Assembly: GCA_030611885.1 (NCBI GenBank)
Contig: JAUWOY010000002.1
Coordinates: forward strand, 1-64,000
Source of the DNA: Chloroflexota bacterium
GTDB taxonomy: Bacteria > Chloroflexota > Anaerolineae > VGOG01
Direction of reading: 5' to 3'
Length of the DNA stretch: 64,000 bases
This document shows, piece after piece, positions 20,972-30,298 of the stretch (its first letter is position 1; every line of letters begins with the position of its first letter). Position numbers and translations under genes: made by a program. The notes under the pieces are model-generated. The model was given only the letters and a program-made list of their open reading frames with translations. It was not told where the DNA came from and did not search any database.

Positions 20972-21129
20972 GCATGCGAGAGGATGAGAAATCTCGCAGG
21001 CTCAGTTGGTTAGCACCCCATCGCAGCTTATTGGGAGGGTCAAGCTAATTCCAAAGGGAAGCCGACTCCTCCCAAGTCGCAGACCTGTAAGCGACTTGCT
21101 GAAAGAAGGATACCGCAGGGATCCTGGGC

Positions 21130-21260
21130 CGCTAACACGTCGCTGCAGCCGACTGTGCTATCGAGTATCCTGTTGAGGGCGCGTCGCCTTTGCAGCGCTT
21201 CAACTCAAGTATCGGCACACTGCGGCAGCCGCAAGGCGGCTTAGCTCGGGGCCGTTAGGC
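21130..21260 (+). other. attC-like site (131 bp)
   Basis: CGCTAAC-ACGTCGCTGCAGCCGAC ... GGCGGCTTAGCTCGGGGCC-GTTAGGC. Confidence 0.75.
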
Positions 21261-21353
21261 CGCTTCCCACGAATTGGCATTATCTACTCTTGCGACGTAT
21301 CTTGTAGGTAGTCTCCCGCTCTCGTGTTGTAAGGCGGTTGGGACTACCCATAA

Positions 21354-21752
21354 ATGGATGCAGAATTCATAGCAAGGAGAATGAAGATGCAAACTGTCAA
21401 ACAAGTGCTAAAACCAGACTGGAGAAAGCTTTTTCTGTTTGCCATCTTCACCTCAATAGCGGTAGGCGGCAAGATTCAGGCGTGGGCTTTCTCTGATGTG
21501 CCTCCAAAGCCCCCTCTCTATGATTTATTGCGGCCCTTCCCCATCTGGCCAATGTGGATGTTTCTACTGATGCCTCTCGCCTTGTTGACTTTGCCTCTAA
21601 GGTTCATCGGCCTGGATGTGATGGCTGGCCCTCCTTGGTTGTTTGTGGTAGCCAACATAATCTACTTTTACTTGCTCTCTTGCCTGATAATTACTGGTTT
21701 TGACAAATACAAGGCCAGATTTGGAAGATCACGAGAAGAAATGACAAGATGA
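21354..21752 (+). CDS. Small membrane protein, cassette gene
   Basis: Three hydrophobic segments; lies between two attC-like sites. Confidence 0.6.
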   Translation: MDAEFIARRMKMQTVKQVLKPDWRKLFLFAIFTSIAVGGKIQAWAFSDVPPKPPLYDLLRPFPIWPMWMFLLMPLALLTLPLRFIGLDVMAGPPWLFVVANIIYFYLLSCLIITGFDKYKARFGRSREEMTR

Positions 21753-21803
21753 CATTCATGGAAGCAGGGAAGATCTTAGATGATTTCGTGATTTGGCACA
21801 GTG

Positions 21804-21933
21804 GCCTAACAAGTCGCTGAAGCCGACCTGCTAATCGGGAGTCAAACTGTTGCCTGTCTTGGTTGTGTGTCGTCTTTCTGATTGTTGGGCACAACGTTAA
21901 ACCCGGCGGCGGCTGAGCTCCAGTCCGTTAGGC
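21804..21933 (+). other. attC-like site (130 bp)
   Basis: GCCTAAC-AAGTCGCTGAAGCCGACC ... GGCGGCTGAGCTCCAGTCC-GTTAGGC. Confidence 0.85.
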
Positions 21934-21968
21934 CGCTTCTGACCGATGATTGAGGACAGGGAGGAGCA

Positions 21969-22730
21969 ATGAAAAGCACCAAGATAGAGATTGACCTGCC
22001 ACCGGTTTCGGTGATAATTCCTGCCTACAATGAGGAGAGGTGGATTGAAACGACCATTTCTTCCGTTTTGGAAAGCGGTTTTCCCTGCGAGGTAATCGTC
22101 GTTGACGATGGTTCAACGGACCGAACTCCCCAAATTATCAGAGGTTTTGGGACGGAAATCAAAGTCATCACCCACCCGGTCAATAGGGGCAAGGGAGCGG
22201 CAGTTGTCTCAGCGCTCCAAAAGGCATCGGGGGAGATTGTGGTTTTCTGCGATGCTCATCTATTGGGCTTGAATCGATACCATTTGTTGACTTTGGTCTT
22301 ACCGCTGATTTACAGTTCGGCCAAGGCGGTCTTGGGCGAATGTGTGCCGGAAGAGTTCTCTTTAGCCCGTGCTTTCTCTCCCACCATGATTTTGACAGGT
22401 CAGCGAGCCTATTACAAAGAAGACTTGCTGCCTTTGGCAAAAGAGATGGAAGGACTCGGTTACGGGGTAGAGACGTTTCTATTCAATCGGTTTCCTCGAG
22501 ACAGGACGGCGGTTGTTTTGCTTCGGGGAGTAACGCATCTGATAAAGAAGGATACTTCCTCTCCCACGGCTGCCACACTTGCCTATTTGAGGGAGGTGAA
22601 GGAAATTCTTGAGACGCTGGTCAGCATTGAAGGATTAGCGCCCAAAGAACTGAGGCAATTGAAAAAGATGGTTTCCTCACTGCTAGCTAAATATGGGGCC
22701 ATCGTTGAAAGGAGCGGGAAAGCGGCCTAA
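21969..22730 (+). CDS. Family 2 glycosyltransferase, cassette gene
   Basis: VSVIIPAYNEERWIETTISSVL...VIVVDDGSTDRT; stop codon lies inside attC R''. Confidence 0.85.
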   Translation: MKSTKIEIDLPPVSVIIPAYNEERWIETTISSVLESGFPCEVIVVDDGSTDRTPQIIRGFGTEIKVITHPVNRGKGAAVVSALQKASGEIVVFCDAHLLGLNRYHLLTLVLPLIYSSAKAVLGECVPEEFSLARAFSPTMILTGQRAYYKEDLLPLAKEMEGLGYGVETFLFNRFPRDRTAVVLLRGVTHLIKKDTSSPTAATLAYLREVKEILETLVSIEGLAPKELRQLKKMVSSLLAKYGAIVERSGKAA

Positions 22731-22856
22731 CCAGAGCTTGCACCTGACGCGGCTGAGCTGCGGCCCAATTGGAAGCCGCACCCGCTTTGAGGGTAGCTTT
22801 TAGGCGAGGGTGATTTCCACGCACCCGCGCGGCGGCTGAACCCGGGGCCGTTAGGC
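22725..22856 (+). other. attC-like site (132 bp)
   Basis: GCCTAAC-CAGAGCTTGCACCTGACGC ... GGCGGCTGAACCCGGGGCC-GTTAGGC. Confidence 0.85.
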
Positions 22857-22885
22857 ACGCGAACCCAAGGAAGGGAGATATTGTG

Positions 22886-23254
22886 ATGGCAAATACATTT
22901 GGTTGGATTGAAATAAGGACGAGGGACATAGAAACAACGGCAACCTTCTACGAATCCTTGTTCGGCTGGAAAGTAATCGAAAAAGAGACAGCAGACGGCT
23001 TTGATGTCTGGATTTTTGATACGGGCGGTGAGCCGCGTGTCCAGAACCTTCGGAGGGGAGGAATATGGCTCAGACCCGAGGGTGAACCTCTCGGTGTAGT
23101 CGTCTACATCGAGGTGGATGATATCGAGACCGTTCTAAAGAAGGTGGCAGAGCTAGGGGGGAAGGTCGTCGCCCCTAAGACTCCACAGGGCTCTTCTTAT
23201 AGGGCATATTTCACCGATCCCAGCAGCAACATGTTTGGACTCTGGCAGGAGTGA
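22886..23254 (+). CDS. VOC (glyoxalase/bleomycin-resistance) family protein
   Basis: FGWIEIRTRDIETTATFYESLFGWKV...YFTDPSSNMFGLWQ. Confidence 0.85.
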   Translation: MANTFGWIEIRTRDIETTATFYESLFGWKVIEKETADGFDVWIFDTGGEPRVQNLRRGGIWLRPEGEPLGVVVYIEVDDIETVLKKVAELGGKVVAPKTPQGSSYRAYFTDPSSNMFGLWQE

Positions 23255-23318
23255 ATTGTTGGCCGATGCTGCTTCGCCCTTGAGCCACGAATCAACAAAC
23301 TTTTGAACGAGGAGCAAT

Positions 23319-25826
23319 ATGGCAGGAGACAACGGAAACGAGGATCTGCGCATCGGCGTCTATGTCTGCCACTGCGGGACCAACATCGCCGGGGTCATTG
23401 ACCCAGCGGTCGTGGCCGAATATGCGGCGGCGCTGCCCGGCGTGGTCCGCGCGGTCGCTACGCCTTATGCCTGTGCGGACAGCGGCCAGTCTGTCATCAA
23501 AGAGGACATCGAAAAGTATAACCTGAACCGGGTGGTGGTATCGGCCTGCTCGCCGAAAATGCATGAGCCGACCTTCCGCGCCGTTGTAGCCGAGGCCGGG
23601 CTCAACCCGTTCTTGATGGAGATGGCCAACATCCGCGAGCAGTGCACCTGGGCGCACGGCCACGACCCCGAAGGCGCCCTGACAAAGGCCAAGCACCTGA
23701 CCGCCGCTGCCATCGCCAAGGCCGCCTTTCTAACACCGCTGGACATGGTTAAGGTGCCCGTCACCAAGCGGGCGATGGTCGTCGGCGGGGGCGTGGCCGG
23801 CATCAGCGCTGCGCTGGACCTGGGCGACCAGGGGATCGAGACCATCCTGGTGGAAAAGCAGCCGACCATCGGCGGGGTCATGGCGCAGCTCAACAAGACT
23901 TTCCCCACTATGGACTGTAGTATATGAATTCTCGCCCCCAAGATGGTTGACGCGGCGCGTCACCCCAAGGTGGATGTGAGAACGTATACTGAAGTCGAGC
24001 GAGTGGACGGCTTCGTCGGCAACTTCAAGGTGCTGCTGCGCGAAAAGTCCCGGTACGTGGACGCGGATCGCTGCAACGGCTGCGGCGAGTGCGCGCCGGT
24101 CTGCCCCATCGAAGTCCCCAACTATTTTGAGATGAACCTGGCGCCGCGCAAGGCAATTGACGTGCCGATGAGCCAGTCGGTGCCTCTCATCTACAACATT
24201 GACCTCGACGCCTGCATCCATTGCTACAAGTGCGTCGAGGCGTGCGGCAAGCTGGAGGCCATTGACTTTAGCCTGGAGGATAAGCTGGTCTGGGAAGACA
24301 TCGGTGCGATTGTCGTCGCCACCGGCTACAGTCACTTTGACCCCAGCGTGATGTCCGAATACGGCTACGGTCGCTACCCCAACGTGATCACGGCCATAGA
24401 AATGGAGCGGCTGAACAACTCGGCCGGGCCGACCGCCGGGAACCTGATTCGTCCCGGCGATGGGGCTAACCCCAGGCGGCTGGCCATCATCAACTGCGTC
24501 GGTTCCCGCGACAAACGTTTCAACCCCTGGTGTTCGAACTTCTGCTGCATGTACGCCATCAAGAACGCCGTGCTCTTGAAGCAGGCCTATCCCGACATGG
24601 ACATCACCATCTACTATATAGACATCCGCACTCCCTCCAAAGGCTACGAGGAGTTCTACAACCGGGCGCGCGAGATGGGCATACGCTTTACCCAGGGCCG
24701 TCCCAGCCTGATCACCGAAGACCCCGAAACGGGCAATCTTTTCGTTCACTCAGAGGATATGGCACTGGGTCAGGTGATTGAGCGCGAGTACGACATGGTG
24801 ATGCTCAACCAGGCCGCGGTGCCGCAGCCCGATGCCGATGCGATGAGTTCGGTGCTCAACATCAGCCAGAGCCCTGGTGGCTGGTTCATGGAATATCACC
24901 CCAAGCTGCGCCCGATTGACAGCCCCACCGACGGGATTTCCCTGGCCGGCGCGTGCCAGGGGCCCAAGGACATCCCCGCCAGCGTGGCCCAGGGGTCGGC
25001 GGCGGCGGCACGGGCCGGGCGCGTGCTCCACTCCGAAGAGTGGGAGATCGAACCCACCGTGGCCTACGTCTGGGAGGACCGCTGCATCAGTGCCCAGGGC
25101 AAGAAGTGCGGCATCTGCGCCAAGGCCTGCCCTTACAACGCTATCGAGTACGAGCCGGGCAAGCCGGCCAAGGTGATCACCGCCAAGTGTCACGGCTGCG
25201 GCGCCTGCGTGGCGGAGTGCCCTCACAACGCCATCACCCAGTTGCACTTCACCGACGCCCAGATGCTGGTCCAGATCCATGCTCTGCTGGCCGACAAACC
25301 GGAGGAAAAGATCCTGACCTTCCGCTGCAACTGGTGCTCCTACCCCGGCGCCGACCTGGCTGGGACCAGCCACTTTGAGTACTCGAGCAATGAGCGCGGG
25401 CTTCGCGTGATGTGCGCAGCCCGTATGGACTCCGACTTTGTCTACGAGGCTTTTCGCCTGGGCGCGGGCGCGGTGCTTTACTCCGGCTGCCACGAGCAGG
25501 ACTGTCACTATATCACCGGTCAGCCAGTTGGTGCCAAACGCGCCCAGCGGCTGCTCAAACAATTCAACAAGATGGGCATGACGCCCGGCCGGTTCCGCAT
25601 CGAGTGGGTCAGCGCAGCCGAGGGCGACAAGTACGCGCGGGTGCTCAACGAGATGCAGGCCACGCTGGACTCGATCCCCCAGGAGCAATTGCTTGAGGAG
25701 ATCGAGCGGCTGCGCCCCCAGATGGAGAAACGCGCGCGCCGGATGCGTGAGGCGCCGCAGGTCGAAGACGCGCTGGAGTACGCGGATCGCCTCACGGCAG
25801 CGATGACGAAGGTCGAGCAGGCGTAG
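23319..25826 (+). CDS. hdrA: Heterodisulfide reductase subunit A fused to MvhD-like domain; probable selenoprotein (in-frame TGA 23925-23927)
   Basis: GVYVCHCGTNIAGV start, FPTMDCSI-TGA-ILAPKMVDAARHP read through in one frame, C-terminal MvhD domain (FRCNWCSYPGADLAG...). Confidence 0.85.
23943..23967 (+). promoter_or_regulatory. Candidate bacterial SECIS hairpin
   Basis: ggttGACGC-GGC-GCGTCacc: GACGC/GCGTC stem, GGC loop at 23954-23956, 27-29 nt after the TGA. Confidence 0.55.
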
Positions 25827-25850
25827 TTGGACACGGATCGCTACAGGGAC

Positions 25851-25949
25851 AGAAACCAGGTTTTTTGTGCTTCACAAGCAAAGTGTTGTTGGCTGCAAGT
25901 GCTCTTCAGGAACCAAAATGGTGTCTTTGACAGGAAAAACCTGGTTTCT
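25851..25949. repeat. Palindromic element family A copy 2 (long spacer)
   Basis: Identical 15-bp arms agaaaccaggttttt / aaaaacctggtttct. Confidence 0.9.
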
Positions 25950-25967
25950 TTCGACAAAACGAGTCCA

Positions 25968-26306
25968 ATGAGGTTCAGTGTGAAAACAGTAACCAATGAT
26001 TTGCTTCAAGAAATGGCCCGGCGGCTGGTTGAGCATTTTCAACCGGAGCAGGTCATCCTGTTTGGTTCACATGCCTGGGGCATGCCTGACCGAGGCAGCG
26101 ACGTGGACTTGATGGTAATCGTCATCCATAGCGACCTGTCCGACTACGAGCGTGCCGTACTGGGGCATCGTTGCTTGAGTGGGCTGGATGTGCCTAAAGA
26201 TGTCATCGTGAGGACACGTGCTGAATTTGATTTCTTCCGTGAAGTACGTGCATCGCTCGAACACAGAATTGCCGAACAGGGGAAAGTGCTGTATGAACGA
26301 AGCTAA
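25968..26306 (+). CDS. MNT-type minimal nucleotidyltransferase
   Basis: VILFGSHAWGMPDRGSDVDLMVIV motif. Confidence 0.85.
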   Translation: MRFSVKTVTNDLLQEMARRLVEHFQPEQVILFGSHAWGMPDRGSDVDLMVIVIHSDLSDYERAVLGHRCLSGLDVPKDVIVRTRAEFDFFREVRASLEHRIAEQGKVLYERS

Positions 26307-26318
26307 GGAGACCATGTT

Positions 26319-26924
26319 ATGATAAGCCATAGTAATCAACCCGAAACTTTCACTGACCAGGTTCGTGCCATCCCCGGCGGTGAGCACCTGGAGCTGTGTT
26401 ATTCCTGCGGCACCTGTGTCAGCCAGTGCATGATCCAGCAGAAGATAGAGCCGACGTATAACCCCCGTCGCCTGATCTACAAAGCAATGATGGGCATGGA
26501 TCAGGAAGCCTTTAAGGACAAGACCACCTGGCTCTGCTCGGCCTGTGACCTGTGCTACCCGGCCTGTCCCCAAAAGATTCACATTTCGGGCGTGCTCCTG
26601 GCCATCAAGGAACTGGCCCTCCAGGCCGGATATGTCGCTTTCCTCAAGATAGCGGTAGTGGACGAATTGACCTGTGTGGCCTGTGGGCTGTGCGTCGAGG
26701 TATGCCCCTACGAGGCGATCACTCTGGTAGAGACCCGAGTCTTGGGCCAAACTCGCACCGTGGCCCGCGTTGACCCAAACCACTGCATGGCCTGTGGGCT
26801 GTGCGCAGCCAGTTGCCGCTCGACCTCGATTGGGCTGCCGGACGAGTTCTCGAACGAAGCGTTGATGGAAGACCTGTGGGGATGGATGCGTGGCCCGATC
26901 CTTGTACTGAGCTTGTCGAAGTGA
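26319..26924 (+). CDS. hdrC: HdrC-like protein with additional ferredoxin domain
   Basis: CYSCGTCVSQC, CSACDLCYPACP, CVACGLCVEVCP, CMACGLCAASC. Confidence 0.85.
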   Translation: MISHSNQPETFTDQVRAIPGGEHLELCYSCGTCVSQCMIQQKIEPTYNPRRLIYKAMMGMDQEAFKDKTTWLCSACDLCYPACPQKIHISGVLLAIKELALQAGYVAFLKIAVVDELTCVACGLCVEVCPYEAITLVETRVLGQTRTVARVDPNHCMACGLCAASCRSTSIGLPDEFSNEALMEDLWGWMRGPILVLSLSK

Positions 26925-26937
26925 TGGAGGTGGCAGA

Positions 26938-28398
26938 ATGAACGACACGTGGACACCTCGTATCGTCGTCTTTCAATGTCAATACAGCCTTTACTGTGAA
27001 GCCGACCAGAGGTGGATGGACACCCAGTTGCCACTGCACATCAAGTTGATCAAGGTGCCCTGCACCGGCCGCATCGGCCCGCTTTTTGTGTTGAACGCCA
27101 TACAGGGTGGGGCCGATGGGGTCCTGATCAGCGGCTGCCTGCCGGAAAAATGCCACTTTAAAGAAGGCAACCTGGGCGCTCGCCGCCAGTTGGATGAATT
27201 CCGGCGCTTTTTGACCTACCTGGGGATGGGAGAAGAACGGATGCGCTTTGCCTGGATTGACCTCAGCGAGCGCGGGCGCATCCAGCAGGAATTGGCTGAC
27301 CTGGAAGAGACCATCCGTGCCATAGGCCCGGCCAGGCGACTGGTCACACGAGCAAGCTGGAAGTTAGAAGTTGGAAGTTGGAAGTTAGAAGTTGGAAGTT
27401 GGAAGTTGGAAGTTGGATATCCAACCTCCAATCTCCAATCTCCAACCTCCAACATCCAATTTGCAATTCGCCAGGAAGCGGCCCGCATCCTGGACGAAGA
27501 CATCGTGGACGTAGTGATCGGGTTCGAGGCAGGCACCCTGCCCCTCAAGGCACAGCCGGCCTTTATCACCCGGAAAGAAGAGGCCGAAAAGCTGGTGTAC
27601 AGTGGCTTCTGCCAAAATAACCTGGCAAGCTACCTGACCCGCCGGCGCAAAGAAGAGCGCATCGGCATCATCTGCCGAGGCTGCGAGAGTCGCGCCGTTC
27701 GCGCCCTCGTCCTGGAACACCAGCACGACCGCGACAAACTGTACCTGATCGGCGTCCCCTGTACGGGCATCATAGACTGGCGCAAGATTGAGCGCCAGGT
27801 GGGCGAGAACGCGCTCCAGGCGGTTGAAGAAGGCGACGAGGTGATCGTCACCGCCCGCGATGGGGAACATCGCTTTCAGCGAGCGGACGTGCTGCACGAT
27901 TCGTGTAAGCGGTGCCTGCACCCCAACCCGGTCGGCGCAGACATCGTGCTGGGCGATCCGCTGCCCGAGAGCGATCCCGAACGGGCATGGGCCCCGGTAC
28001 TTGAGTTTGAGGCCCTGCTGCCCGAGGAGCGCTACGCCTATTTTATCCAGGAGGCCGAACGCTGTATTCGCTGTTACGCCTGCCGGGAAGCGTGTCCGAT
28101 GTGCTACTGCACCGAGTGTTTTGTGGACTACACCACCCCGCGCTGGGCCGAAAGCATGATCACGCCCAGCGGTACGCAGGCCTGGCACATCATCCGCGCC
28201 TTTCACCAGACAGGACGTTGCGTGAGCTGTGGCGCGTGCGAGCGCGCCTGCCCGATGGACATCAAAATGACGTATCTGGTGGACAAACTCAACTACGACA
28301 TGGTGCAGCAATACGGGTTCGAGGTCGGAGCCAGTGAGGAGGAGCAGCCGCCCTTTGCTGCCTTTACCCTGGACGATAGAAACCGGTTCGTCCGCTAG
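26938..28398 (+). CDS. MvhD domain fused to FrhB/FdhB-like 4Fe-4S oxidoreductase subunit
   Basis: MvhD-like RIVVFQCQYSLYCEADQ...GVLISGCLPEKCHFKEGN; C-terminal CIRCYACREACP and CVSCGACERACP. Confidence 0.8.
   Translation: MNDTWTPRIVVFQCQYSLYCEADQRWMDTQLPLHIKLIKVPCTGRIGPLFVLNAIQGGADGVLISGCLPEKCHFKEGNLGARRQLDEFRRFLTYLGMGEERMRFAWIDLSERGRIQQELADLEETIRAIGPARRLVTRASWKLEVGSWKLEVGSWKLEVGYPTSNLQSPTSNIQFAIRQEAARILDEDIVDVVIGFEAGTLPLKAQPAFITRKEEAEKLVYSGFCQNNLASYLTRRRKEERIGIICRGCESRAVRALVLEHQHDRDKLYLIGVPCTGIIDWRKIERQVGENALQAVEEGDEVIVTARDGEHRFQRADVLHDSCKRCLHPNPVGADIVLGDPLPESDPERAWAPVLEFEALLPEERYAYFIQEAERCIRCYACREACPMCYCTECFVDYTTPRWAESMITPSGTQAWHIIRAFHQTGRCVSCGACERACPMDIKMTYLVDKLNYDMVQQYGFEVGASEEEQPPFAAFTLDDRNRFVR
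27356..27460. repeat. Heptamer tandem repeat (ttggaag)n / (ccaacct)n forming a long inverted repeat, in-frame
   Basis: Read directly; centre ttggatatccaa; encodes SWKLEVG x3 + YPTSNLQSPTSNIQ. Confidence 0.9.
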
Positions 28399-28411
28399 GA
28401 GGCAGGAAACA

Positions 28412-29416
28412 ATGTACAAAGTTTTGTCTAAAGCAGACCTGCCCAGGCTGATTGAAAAGTGGATGGAACAGGCCACGGTGTATGCCCCGGTGCGCCAGGG
28501 CGACTTTACAAAGTTCGAACTTCTCAGCGACCCGGCGCAGGCAGATCTCCATTACACAGCCAACACGCGCTATCCGCCCAAGGCTCTCTTTTTACCCCAG
28601 TCAGAGGTCATGTTCCGTGTCAAAGACGGCGAGTTCGAATCCACTGAGGATGAAGTCGGGCCGAGAGTGATCCTGGGCATCCATGCTTGCGATACACGCG
28701 CTCTCCAACTGCTCGACGGCGTCTTTTTGGCCGAGGACTATCAGGACCCCTACTGGGCCAAAAAGCGCGAACAAACGACCCTGGTCGTCCTGGGCTGCGC
28801 CGACCCGTGCGAGACTTGCTTCTGTACCTCAGTCGGATCTGGTCCGTTCGACAAGCGAGGCGCCGACGTGATGCTCATTGACGTTGGCAACGAGTACGTG
28901 GCCGACGTGCGAAGTGAGAAAGGACAGGCCCTCTTTGACCATCTACCGGACGCATCCCAGGAGCAAATAGACAAATCACGTCAGGTGCAAGCTGCAGCGG
29001 CGGCCAGGATGAAAAAACCTTTCGAGAGCGAAGGGATCGAGGACGAGCTGTACGGCCTCTTTGACAGCGACTTTTGGCCCAAGATCCAACAGTCCTGCCT
29101 GGGGTGTGGAGTATGCACTTTTCTCTGTCCTACGTGCCACTGTTTCGACATCGTGGACGAAGCACAGCGCAACGAGCGGGTGCGCAACTGGGATACCTGT
29201 ATGTTCCGCATCTATTCTCAGGAGGCGTCGGGTCGCAATCCCCGTCCTACGAATACGGAACGGACACGCCAGCGCATCATGCACAAGTACGCCTATTTCG
29301 TGGAGCTCTATGGCGAAATCGGCTGCACCGGCTGCGGACGTTGTGTGCGCTATTGCCCGGTAGACCTGGACATTCGTCAGATCATCCGCAGCGCGCAAAC
29401 CTGGGAAGAATCATAG
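28412..29416 (+). CDS. 4Fe-4S oxidoreductase, HydB/AsrA-like
   Basis: CLGCGVCTFLCPTCHC and CTGCGRCVRYCPVDLDI motifs. Confidence 0.8.
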   Translation: MYKVLSKADLPRLIEKWMEQATVYAPVRQGDFTKFELLSDPAQADLHYTANTRYPPKALFLPQSEVMFRVKDGEFESTEDEVGPRVILGIHACDTRALQLLDGVFLAEDYQDPYWAKKREQTTLVVLGCADPCETCFCTSVGSGPFDKRGADVMLIDVGNEYVADVRSEKGQALFDHLPDASQEQIDKSRQVQAAAAARMKKPFESEGIEDELYGLFDSDFWPKIQQSCLGCGVCTFLCPTCHCFDIVDEAQRNERVRNWDTCMFRIYSQEASGRNPRPTNTERTRQRIMHKYAYFVELYGEIGCTGCGRCVRYCPVDLDIRQIIRSAQTWEES

Positions 29417-29431
29417 GCAGGGGAGATCAAG

Positions 29432-30277
29432 ATGCACAATCCGTACAAACCCATTCCGATGCGCATTGCACGCGCGGTCGTCGAAACCGACGACCAAAGC
29501 CTGAAATCCTTCGAGTTGACGTTTGAAAGGGAGGCAGACCAGGAGAAATTCTTCTCCAGGTACCGTCCCGGTCAATTCTGCCAACTCTCCATCTTTGGCA
29601 AGGGAGAAGCGCCCTTTGGCGTGTCCTCGGCGGCGTGGGAAGGCGACTTTGTGCGCTTTACCGTCAACGAGATCGGCGTTTTCACACGCGCCATCCACGA
29701 TATGCAGCCGGGCGACCCCATCGGGATGCGCGGCCCGCTGGGCAACTGGTATCCCATCGAAGACTGGAAAGGCTCAAACATCGTCATTATCGGCGGTGGG
29801 TATGCTTTCACCACCCTGTTTGCCCTGGCCCAACACCTGCTGGCCTCCGAAATCCGCTCCCAGTACGGTGACTTGACGGTGATCTACGGAGCGCGTGAGC
29901 CGGGCCTCTTTCTCTACCAGAAAGAGATCGAAACGTGGTATGAACGGGAAGGCATCACCTTTTACCAGGCGATTGATTGCCCCCAGGAAGGGTGGTGCCA
30001 CCTCACCGGCTACGTGCCGACTGTCACCAAAGAAATCGCCCCTTCGGCGGAGAATACCGTGGCTTTTGTCTGTGGGCCGCCGGTGATGATCAAGTTTACC
30101 CTGCCGGTGCTCAACGAACTTGGTTTCCCTCCCGAACGTATTTACACTTCGCTGGAAAAGCGGATGAAGTGCGGCATCGGCAAATGTGGGCGCTGCAACG
30201 TCGGCCCCAAGTACATCTGCAAGGATGGTCCGGTCTTTACTTTTGCAGAGTTGCGCGAGTTGCCAGCGGATCTATAG
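29432..30277 (+). CDS. FAD/NAD(P)-binding oxidoreductase, HydG/AsrB-like
   Basis: FNR-like fold with RPGQFCQLSIFG; C-terminal KCGIGKCGRCNVG cluster. Confidence 0.85.
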   Translation: MHNPYKPIPMRIARAVVETDDQSLKSFELTFEREADQEKFFSRYRPGQFCQLSIFGKGEAPFGVSSAAWEGDFVRFTVNEIGVFTRAIHDMQPGDPIGMRGPLGNWYPIEDWKGSNIVIIGGGYAFTTLFALAQHLLASEIRSQYGDLTVIYGAREPGLFLYQKEIETWYEREGITFYQAIDCPQEGWCHLTGYVPTVTKEIAPSAENTVAFVCGPPVMIKFTLPVLNELGFPPERIYTSLEKRMKCGIGKCGRCNVGPKYICKDGPVFTFAELRELPADL

Positions 30278-30298
30278 GAGTGAAAATAGGAGCACAAG

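Noticed and set aside
23943-25826. Second HdrA ORF as a separate gene starting at 23943
   Set aside because: In frame with 23319 ORF, separated only by TGA in a conserved CxxC context; better explained as one Sec-containing protein
27356-27460. CRISPR array at the SWKLEVG tandem repeat
   Set aside because: Units are 7 bp with no spacers; it is a short tandem repeat
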